NCBI GenBank assembly: GCA_025996865.1
Contig: BNTV01000006.1
Coordinates: 18,261-82,260, forward strand
Length of the DNA: 64,000 bases
Source: Bacteroidia bacterium
GTDB taxonomy: Bacteria; Bacteroidota; Bacteroidia; Bacteroidales; Azobacteroidaceae
Reading direction: 5' to 3'
In this document: positions 52,305 to 59,600 of the stretch, in pieces
Layout of the letters: each line of letters opens with the position of its first letter
How positions within the stretch are numbered: position 1 is the first letter of the stretch
The notes under the pieces: model-generated
Databases searched by the model: none
What the model saw: the letters and a program-made list of their open reading frames with translations, nothing else
Told to the model about the DNA's origin: nothing
Program-made: the position numbers and the translations under genes

Positions 52305-53906
52305 CTATTTTAATTTGTTGTTTACATACTCGGTCAAATAGTAACCGCCAGTTTTTTTGGCTCCCCGATATTCAATCAAGTTCATTTCTTTCAAGACTTT
52401 CAAATACCTGAAAATAGTCGTCCTACTTTTTTCTGTTTCATTAATAATTCTTGATTGAGTAATTCCCGATTGTCTATGTATCAGTTCTATGATTTTAGTT
52501 AAGTCCTTTTTTAATGTTTCATTTAATGTTTCATTTAATGTTTCATTTAATGTTTCATTTAATGTTTCATTTAGACTGTCGCGAAGAAATTTAGAAATAT
52601 TATTTCTTTGATTATCAACATTTTTTACACCGTCATTTACACTGTCATCCGAAAGAAAAGCGGTATGTATCGGAAGCGTTGTGATAAAGTAACTGTAATT
52701 TTCGTCTGTTTCAAAACGAGGTTCAGGCGAACCGTTCTTTGCCATCTCCTTGCGGATGATGGGAATACCTGTTCCCCGTCCCTCCGTCATATCCAATTCT
52801 TTCAGAAAGTCGCCGATTCTACGATTACGGTATCTTTTATTTCGGATAATCCCCTGCTGTATTTCATCGAATTTTACGCTTCGGTCAGGGCCTCCTTGAT
52901 TAATTATTTCTATGCAATCCGGTAAAATTCGTATTTCTACCGGCTCTCTTATTTCCCAACTTCTGTGATACAATGCATTTACGACACTTTCTTCCAAAGC
53001 CCGAAACGGATAATTCCATATCCTTTGCGCTTCGGCTCTATCGGGTAATTTATGTATTCTTTCCTTTAACACAACACTTTGTAATTGCAGAAGCGCCTGT
53101 TGTATTTGCGTATAAACAGGCCCCGTAATAGCCGGTTTTTCGTAAAATGTCGGGTCGCCCAAACCTTTTGGAAACTCGACAATCTCTATTCGGGAATATG
53201 GAAAGAATTTCTCTGGACGATGGTTGAACATCATCAAAGCAATATTCTTAGGGTAGAGAAGTTCATCCGGGCCGTTTACCAAATCCATTGCTCGGTAAAT
53301 GTCGTTTATCGGCGCTGTTTCAATTTGTTCTATCAATGCGCTGTTTACGTTTTGCAGATACTCCCTGACCAGCAAAGGAGATATATCTTCAACGCTTGCT
53401 TGGGTATTTATCCGGTCATCGAACGGCGTTTGCCGGGTAAGGCTTATCAATTCGTCGCGCTCGTCCTTATCCGCCTGAACCGTACTCGCATATCTACGGA
53501 TATAATAATGATACCGTTTATCTTTTGCCTTAATATCTTCGGGAACTTCGTAAGGTCGCTTGTTCCCACCTGGAACCCAGATTACAAGTATGGCAGCATC
53601 ATCAATGGTTTCAATGCTGATTTTCGGGGCATAAAAGGGACGGATAAGATTATTATATCCTATCATTTCTCTTTGAATAGCATCCAATTGCTCAATCGGA
53701 ATACCGGAGACAGGACGTTTTGCCCGCCCTTTTTCTTCTTCTGCGCCGACAATGATGTAACCTCCGCCAATATTTTCAAAATCGTTGGCAAATGCACAGA
53801 TTGTCCGGTAAATGGCTGCCGGATTCCAACCCTTTTTATATTCTATCCGTTCGTTTTCAACGATTTTGCCGGATATTAATTTTTCAACATTTACATGTAT
53901 CGCCAT
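52305..53906 (-). CDS. AlbA_2 / ATPase-like transcriptional regulator with variable NETL repeat
   Basis: A 533-residue protein. Residues 1-130 are an AlbA_2 domain (NERIEYKKGWNPAAIYRTIC; NIGGGYIIVGAEEE). Residues about 270-415 are a GHKL-like ATP-binding domain (FRALEESVVNALYHRSWEIR; EGRGTGIPIIRKEM). Residues about 448-470 carry five NETL repeats, and the end is a winged helix (QSGITQSRIINETEKSRTTI; FRYLKVLKEMNLIEYRG). Such proteins occur as putative transcriptional regulators and in defence islands. It is 28 bases upstream of the HTH gene on the same strand. Confidence 0.8.
   Translation of the reverse strand: MAIHVNVEKLISGKIVENERIEYKKGWNPAAIYRTICAFANDFENIGGGYIIVGAEEEKGRAKRPVSGIPIEQLDAIQREMIGYNNLIRPFYAPKISIETIDDAAILVIWVPGGNKRPYEVPEDIKAKDKRYHYYIRRYASTVQADKDERDELISLTRQTPFDDRINTQASVEDISPLLVREYLQNVNSALIEQIETAPINDIYRAMDLVNGPDELLYPKNIALMMFNHRPEKFFPYSRIEIVEFPKGLGDPTFYEKPAITGPVYTQIQQALLQLQSVVLKERIHKLPDRAEAQRIWNYPFRALEESVVNALYHRSWEIREPVEIRILPDCIEIINQGGPDRSVKFDEIQQGIIRNKRYRNRRIGDFLKELDMTEGRGTGIPIIRKEMAKNGSPEPRFETDENYSYFITTLPIHTAFLSDDSVNDGVKNVDNQRNNISKFLRDSLNETLNETLNETLNETLNETLKKDLTKIIELIHRQSGITQSRIINETEKSRTTIFRYLKVLKEMNLIEYRGAKKTGGYYLTEYVNNKLK
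52513..52572 (-). repeat. 12-bp tandem repeat, five units
   Basis: AATGTTTCATTT (plus strand) is repeated five times exactly and encodes NETL repeats between the ATPase-like domain and the winged helix. The unit is four codons, so slippage changes linker length without changing frame. Confidence 0.9.
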
Positions 53907-53928
53907 ACGATTGATTTTGTTTTATGTT

Positions 53929-53937
53929 GCAAAAGTA
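53929..53937 (-). promoter_or_regulatory. -7 element of the AlbA_2 gene
   Basis: TACTTTTGC on the minus strand, 23 bases before the ATG; TTTTG lies 23 bases upstream of it, a little far. Confidence 0.5.
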
Positions 53938-53952
53938 CTAATTTATAGGCTA

Positions 53953-54087
53953 CTATTCTCCAAAATTGGTCAGAAAACTTGCATTTTTCACTCTTTCTTC
54001 TTTTTCAAAGGAAGCCAAATAGTTTTCCGTTGTCTTCAAGTCATTGTGTCCCAAACTTTCGGAAATGTAAGCTATGTTGGCTAAAGT
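53953..54087 (-). pseudogene. Tyrosine integrase, C-terminal tail
   Basis: The frame [20 protein letters not shown], then [20 protein letters not shown], is the last part of a Bacteroidota tyrosine recombinase: the H/W box (LGHNDLKTT) and the catalytic Tyr (ENYL). The rest of the enzyme is missing and the sequence upstream is unrelated. It is a relic of an integrated element. Confidence 0.8.
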
Positions 54088-54170
54088 ACGCCCGGTACGG
54101 CGGCGAGCATCGCACCGACGGTAAAGGCAATGACTTTGGAAAAATAGACATTCTTTCTTTTTCAACTAAA
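54088..54170. other. Unassigned stretch between integrase tail and R2
   Basis: No gene is recognised. One minus-strand frame reads [18 protein letters not shown], a hydrophobic run that could be the end of a membrane protein, but this is too short to name. Confidence 0.3.
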
Positions 54171-54263
54171 GCCGATCGGCTTGGCGTTCGGGCGGGACGA
54201 AGTCCGCCGAACTGTCAAGCTACAACTAAACCCCGCCTGACGCCAAACCGCTTATGGGCAGGC
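54171..54263 (-). repeat. attC-like palindrome R2
   Basis: On the minus strand GCCTGCCCATAAGCGGTTTGGC ends up paired with GCCAAGCCGATCGGC; inside, GTCAGGCGGGG pairs with CCCGCCCGAAC. The 5' half is close to R3 (CCATAACGAGCGGTTTGGC), while the 3' half has no clear GTTRRRY core. It begins 4 bases after the YdeI-like pseudogene stop. Confidence 0.55.
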
Positions 54264-54266
54264 ATT

Positions 54267-54555
54267 TTATTTTGAATAGTATTTTTCAATTCCGCCAAAT
54301 CCTGTTATTATTTTATTTTCTTTTGTTTTACATACGAAGTGGTTTAACCGCTTCTCAAATTCTTCCGGTCGTATCCTTGCTGTTTCAATGTATGCAATTC
54401 GGATACGTTTATAGGTGTCGGAAAAACGCTGATAGTTTTTCCATACTATGAGGAAACACAAACCAAATTTCATTGGTGGTGTCAAAGTTGTCCATTAGCC
54501 ACTTTCGCCAATCTTCTCGATTTTCAAAATACTTTATTTTATTTTTTGTTGTCAT
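54267..54555 (-). pseudogene. YdeI/OmpD-associated family protein, internal deletion
   Basis: The 5' part reads MTTKNKIKYFENREDWRKWL and MDNFDTTNEIWFVFPH, the family N terminus. After CCTCATAG the frame shifts, and the other frame continues VWKNYQRFSDTYKRIRIAYI and ETARIRPEEFEKRLNHFVCK to the stop at 54267, the family C terminus. About 100 central codons are missing. Members of this family are around 190-200 residues and linked to bacteriocin or peptide protection. Start, stop and the following attC-like site are intact, so it was a complete cassette before the deletion. Confidence 0.75.
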
Positions 54556-54600
54556 AATAGCTCATTCAAACTAAGGCACTGGTGTTTGTCATTTTTTTTC

Positions 54601-55788
54601 TTAATACAGCATTCCAAACAGCCAAAGCGGGATTTTGTTTTTATGTCCTATTTCAATATCGTCGGCTACAACAAAACTGCTCGGAATGTCTTTTATCTGG
54701 TCAAAAGTTTTTCTCTTTCCGCCGACTTCAAAAGTGTAGTTATCCACCATAAAATCTCCCTGCGGTGCAAGTATAACATCGGCAACGGCACTTAACTGAT
54801 TAACAAAAAAGGTTTCCCTTGCACTGCCAATGTTTGCATTTTCGCCGTACAAATAGGACAAATTAGTGTTGTTAAGCAATACTTTGTCGGGCTTTGTAAG
54901 GTCGCCAATCGTTTTGTTTTTGCAGGAAACTAAATTCAACAATTTTGCATTTGCCAACAATGATAAATACTTAACCGTATTGTTTCTGTTGCTGTCTATT
55001 GCATTGCTTAAATCGGTAATATTCGGCGTATAAGGCACTAATGTTGAGAGAATTGCCAATAACTTTTTCAATTTGTGCCGCGATTCAAACTCGATATTTT
55101 CAATGGCGGGAACATCAATATCAATAACATTATTTACCGCTTCCTGCAATTTTTGCTCGTATTTTCTCAATCCCTCTTTGTAAAAAAGATAATAGCCATT
55201 TTTCAGATATTTTTTGAACAAAGGCATTATTTTCACATTTTCCGTAATCCGAAAAGCGATATTTTGGTGATTTTCAACAATTTCATTAAGGGAAAACACA
55301 GGAAAATCGCCCACTTTTTCAAATTTTAAAAATTCTCTGAAAGACAAACCTTCCAATTTTTCATAAACAACCCTTCTTGATAAATCTGCCGTTGATTTGT
55401 AAATCTGCAAAAGCGAAGAACCGGTAAATACAATTTTCAGTTTCGGAAAACTGTCGTAAATATTTTTAATTTCGGTTGCCCAATGCGGATAGTGATGAAT
55501 TTCGTCTAAAAACAAATGCGTTCCGCCGTTCAGATAAAACTCGTCCGCCAATTCAAAAATTGTGTGGTTGGCAAACCACGTATTGTCCAAACTCGCAAAA
55601 AGCGCCTCGTTTTTATTGACAAAAGTATGCTTAATGTGTTGAAGCAGCATTGTTGTTTTTCCAACGCCTTTTGCGCCGATAATGGCAATGCAACGCTCGT
55701 TCCAATCAATATTAGGATAGAGATAACGAAAGGTTTTTGCCTCTGTTTCCTGCAATAAGCGCAGATAAATTTTTACTAAACTGTCCAT
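54601..55788 (-). CDS. AAA_14 / DUF4143 ATPase, complete
   Basis: A 395-residue ATPase. Walker A AIIGAKGVGKTTML (residues 35-48), Walker B HLFLDEIHHY (91-100), sensor IVFTGSSLL, then a DUF4143 C-terminal half ending TFEVGGKRKTFDQIKDIPSS and LFGMLY. The Lys-rich strand FEVGGKR takes the place of VEVK in the nuclease-like domain. The role of this large family is not settled. ATG 55788 is used because the -7 element (55811-55803) would place the transcript start after the other candidate ATG at 55806, leaving an 8-10 base leader. It is the intact relative of the two remnants at 45.4-46.5 kb. Confidence 0.85.
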   Translation of the reverse strand: MDSLVKIYLRLLQETEAKTFRYLYPNIDWNERCIAIIGAKGVGKTTMLLQHIKHTFVNKNEALFASLDNTWFANHTIFELADEFYLNGGTHLFLDEIHHYPHWATEIKNIYDSFPKLKIVFTGSSLLQIYKSTADLSRRVVYEKLEGLSFREFLKFEKVGDFPVFSLNEIVENHQNIAFRITENVKIMPLFKKYLKNGYYLFYKEGLRKYEQKLQEAVNNVIDIDVPAIENIEFESRHKLKKLLAILSTLVPYTPNITDLSNAIDSNRNNTVKYLSLLANAKLLNLVSCKNKTIGDLTKPDKVLLNNTNLSYLYGENANIGSARETFFVNQLSAVADVILAPQGDFMVDNYTFEVGGKRKTFDQIKDIPSSFVVADDIEIGHKNKIPLWLFGMLY

Positions 55789-55802
55789 AGAACTATTTTT
55801 CT

Positions 55803-55811
55803 GCAAAGGTA
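55803..55811 (-). promoter_or_regulatory. -7 element of the DUF4143 ATPase
   Basis: TACCTTTGC on the minus strand, full TAnnTTTG match, 14 bases before the ATG. Confidence 0.6.
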
Positions 55812-55812
55812 T

Positions 55813-55895
55813 AAAATGTTTCTTATATGTAGCAAAAAATAATTAAAAATGTTTCTTGTAAGTAGCATTTTTCCCATAAAACATTTTCTTGTCGG
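55813..55895. repeat. Upstream repeat array of the DUF4143 ATPase, 33-bp period
   Basis: AAAATGTTTCTTATATGTAG (55813) and AAAATGTTTCTTGTAAGTAG (55846) are 33 bases apart, and a degenerate third copy (AAACATTTTCTTGTC) starts at 55879, again 33 bases on. The array lies immediately upstream of the -7 element. Confidence 0.6.
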
Positions 55896-55920
55896 TTTCA
55901 CGGCACTGTCCGTCACTTGC

Positions 55921-56053
55921 GCCTAACGTGTTGGCGGCTTGGCGCAGTGGCGGGTTCACTGAGGCTTGCGCGGGAGGGAAACTTCCAAAATCGCACTGTC
56001 GTTTGCGCGGGCTACACCCGCCATTGTGCCAAACCGCTCGTTATGGGCTGGCG
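55921..56053 (-). repeat. attC-like palindrome R3
   Basis: On the minus strand the element runs from CCATAACGAGCGGTTTGGC to GCCAAGCCGCCAACACGTTAGGC. GTTAGGC fits the attC core GTTRRRY, and GCGGTTTGGC pairs with GCCAAGCCGC, with extra bases on one strand. The central part carries a 37-base insertion relative to R1. It starts 44 bases after the stop of the 199-residue gene. Confidence 0.65.
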
Positions 56054-56096
56054 TTTCTGTCGTTCTATCTCTGCAAATCATCATTGTTGTTTCGTT

Positions 56097-56696
56097 TTAT
56101 TCTTCGCTGTATTTTATTTTGTGCATTTGGTTTATCATTTTTGACCTGCGTGGCACGTCAGATTCTTTTGATAACTGTTCTTCAAGTTCGTTGTATTGGG
56201 TTACGATTGTTGTAAATTTGTCTGATTTTACAAACTGCTCTAACCACTTTGTAAATTCCGCTAAATGTTCTTGTGTAGATGTGTAAGCAAAACTTTCTGC
56301 CATTTCTTGGTATTCCAAATTTGAGTAATGTCGCTTTTCTAAACGAACTATGGGTTTATTGAAATACTTGTCAAAATAGTATTGATTGCTCAAATGAGTT
56401 GTGATTGCTTTCTTCTCGGCTTCTTTGAGTTTGCCACAATAAAAAAGCGTTATTGTCCACTCAAACAAAAAGTCGGGATAACCGCTGTCGTCTGGAAAGT
56501 TTTTGTGAAACCAGTTAAAATATCGTTGTGCGCCAGAATAATCTTGAAGTTTCAAATACTGTTCGGGCGGTAAATAGCGAAGTCCTCTACCATCGTGGTA
56601 TTGACCGCCCCAATGCTTTTTGTCGTCTGCCAACGCTTTCTTTATGCGTTGGATTTTTGCTTGAATGGATTTTATTTGTCGCTCTGTCAAGTTCAT
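56097..56696 (-). CDS. Helical TPR-like protein, partner of the nuclease-STAND NTPase
   Basis: A 199-residue soluble protein, starting MNLTERQIKSIQAKIQRIKK. It is almost all helical, with repeat-like pairs (YSGAQRYFNWFHKNFPDDSG; DFLFEWTITLFYCGKLKEAE) typical of tetratricopeptide folds. No catalytic motif is visible. Its ATG follows the NTPase stop with no gap (TAAATG), so the two are translated together and probably act together. I know similar hypothetical proteins only as uncharacterised accessory genes. Confidence 0.7.
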   Translation of the reverse strand: MNLTERQIKSIQAKIQRIKKALADDKKHWGGQYHDGRGLRYLPPEQYLKLQDYSGAQRYFNWFHKNFPDDSGYPDFLFEWTITLFYCGKLKEAEKKAITTHLSNQYYFDKYFNKPIVRLEKRHYSNLEYQEMAESFAYTSTQEHLAEFTKWLEQFVKSDKFTTIVTQYNELEEQLSKESDVPRRSKMINQMHKIKYSEE

Positions 56697-59600
56697 TTAT
56701 GTAGTGCTTTTGTAAGTAATTACGTTTTCTCTGAATAAATATGCTTCAGACGAACCCAAATCAACCATTCGGTTTAAAATCCAAACATAATCATCTATTA
56801 ATGTTTTGTCGTTTTTGATTTTTGAAATGTGGTTGTAGAAAAGTCGTTTTATCATTCTTTCTGCGGAACTTGATGTTAAAGTCAATGAAGCACGAGCATT
56901 TGATTTTAATATTTCTGTTAACCAATTTATTCCGTCTGGTAAAAATTCTTTCTCTCCAACTGTTGAAAACACATTAATTGCCGAAGAAGAATTGTTTTTC
57001 CCCTTTTCAAAAAGTATTTTTTTGTAAAAATCTTTCTTACCACTTAAAACACTCCAATCATTTCCATTCGGATTACCTTGATAATCCCATAGTAAATATC
57101 TAATGTCCAACAGAAGTTTTTTGATTAGAGGGTGTGTTCCGTCGCTTGGGATTAAGTCGAAAATAACCTCCCAAAGGTTCCAAAAATTTGTCTGTTGTTT
57201 TGAATATTTCGTTTGCTCTATTTTCAAATTTCCGTTGTCATATAGCTTCAATACAAAGTAATCTAAAGTAGTGTTTACAAATTCAAGCAGGTCATTTCTA
57301 CCAAACCTTTGATTTTGTATAGAACTTGACAATGAATTAACCAACGTAGTTAAAACGGATTTTGAAAAATCAAAATCTGCGTCCAAAAATAAATTGGCAA
57401 GATATTGTTCAATATTGGAAATTGATTTGTGATGAAATTGGCGTGATTCTCTGCTTCTGTTATATGAGTAATCTTCTTCTTTAGTTAAATCGCCAAGAAT
57501 CATCGGTAATGTGTGGTTTATGAAATTTGTAAAATCTTTATCCGCTGTGTCGTAAGGCGTAATTACAAACGCTCTTGCTAATAAATTCCCTTCACATTTT
57601 TCCAAATCTACTTCTGAAAGGTCTAATGTTAAATCTTTACCAGAGGAAATTTGTTGAACAAATTCTTCTTCCTTTTTCAAACTGTTTTCGTCTTGTTGTC
57701 CAAAGAAATTTGGATTGGTTTTTTTGTAATTAGAATATTTGATAAGACCAAGCCAAACTCTCTTTGCTTCATCAGGATATTGTTTGAAGAATACTTCCCG
57801 AATATACTGTGTGATTTTATCAATTTCGTGGTCGGCAAAAGGTGCAAATAGCATATAAATCATTGTTGCTATTATTCCGTCCTTATCTTCATCATCTTCC
57901 ACATTTTGCATCAATAAGTGAAAAGAAGATAAAGCAATTTTTTTTTCCATTAAGTTAACACTCATACTAAGGCTGTAATTTCTACTAAACGTATCTTGAA
58001 GAATAGAACCTATTGCATTTACTATTGTTTCTAAACACCAATTCTTTTGTTCTTCAGAAAGGTTACTTGAAAATTCACTTAAACCAAGAATAGCAAGTGT
58101 TATTGGTTTGCTGAATAGAATGTCTAAATTTTTTGGATTATAATAATAGTTGTGACACTCATTCCATTTTTTAATACTAATTGCCTCTTTTTTTTCGTAT
58201 GCTTTTGATATTAATGCGGAATATGTGGCAGCAGTGTTTTGTGCCTCAAAATCATCTTGATTTGAGGCAATAAAATTAGAAACTTCTTCATCATATTCAG
58301 GTTGAATTGGAAAACCACCAAGTTTTTCATCATAATTTCCAACTTTATGATTTCTAATATCCATTTCAATCAAATTCTTTTTCCACACAACATCGTTGTT
58401 CTGATTTTGTGTTTTTAGTTTGTCAAATTTTTGATGAATCTCTTTGTTTAATGTTCGGATATTAAATTGATAGTCCAAAATAAAATCTCGCAATCCTCTT
58501 TCATATTTTTTCCTATGCGGAAGTTGATTTGATTTTGCTGTTTCTTCTTGTGCAAAAGAAATTTCATTGTCGTGCCAAGCATTTGCTGTCATATCCTGTA
58601 ATGCTCGGCTTAAATCCCATTCATAGAATTCTTTGACACTAAGCAAAGGAAGCATTTCCTCTTCTACAGCTTCGGGGTAAGCAATAGCAACACTTGTCAA
58701 AACTGCTAATGGGGCAACATTATTGCTGTTTTTAAGAACGTAATCAAAAATGAATTTTAGATTTCCCTTACTCACTTCGGTTTTTCTGTTAGCTGTATCT
58801 AATAGAAACTTTTCAAAACTCATTAGCAAAGATTCCAAAGCGTAATTGGTAACGCTTGAACCTCTGTATGCAGCCCACAATTCCCAAGCCGCCCATTGTT
58901 TTACTACTGTTCCGTCATTTAGTTCAATTTCTATTTGAGAAATCTTATGTTTGTATTCACAAGTAGCATTTACATAAAATTCAACCGAATAATTAATGAA
59001 ATCAATGATGAATTTTAATCCAATGATTGGGTGAACCCACAATAAATGGTAAAAAGGTGTTTTGTAAATTCCCGAAGGGAAAAAAGAATGTTTATCTCTG
59101 ATTCCCCAACATTCTTCATCACGCAAAGAATGACTTGCATAGATTCCTAATCTATCACCAGTAAAATCTTCTTTTTTAGGAGGAATGTATTTCCAATTTC
59201 TCCAAGCCGATTCAACAATCAGTTCGGGCAATTCTTTTATCAAACGTTGGTTTCCTATGCCCGAAAGGCATTTTTTAATTACATTTTCATAAAACGAATT
59301 TAATTTCCACGAATCCCGATTTTCTTTATTGGCAAATGCTCTTGCTATGAGTTGTTTGATTTCTTCTTTTGAAATCTCAGCCAAGTCAAATAGAATTATA
59401 ATCAAATCTTCTGACTTGTTTTTGACATTTTCTTCTTGCCAAAACTTTTGTTCATCTTCAATTTCCTTTAAGTAATGAAGAATGATAGCTTTTGCTGTTT
59501 CCAATTCTTCATTTTCAATTTTGTTGTAGTGAAACAGTAATCGGTAATACCAATCTGTAAGAAAGTTGAGTATTGAAAGTTTGATTGCATCTAATTGTGC

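Noticed and set aside
54171..54263. attC-like sites as ordinary transcription terminators
   Set aside because: They lack a U tract on the minus strand and share sequence between copies far beyond what a terminator needs, although a secondary terminator role is possible.
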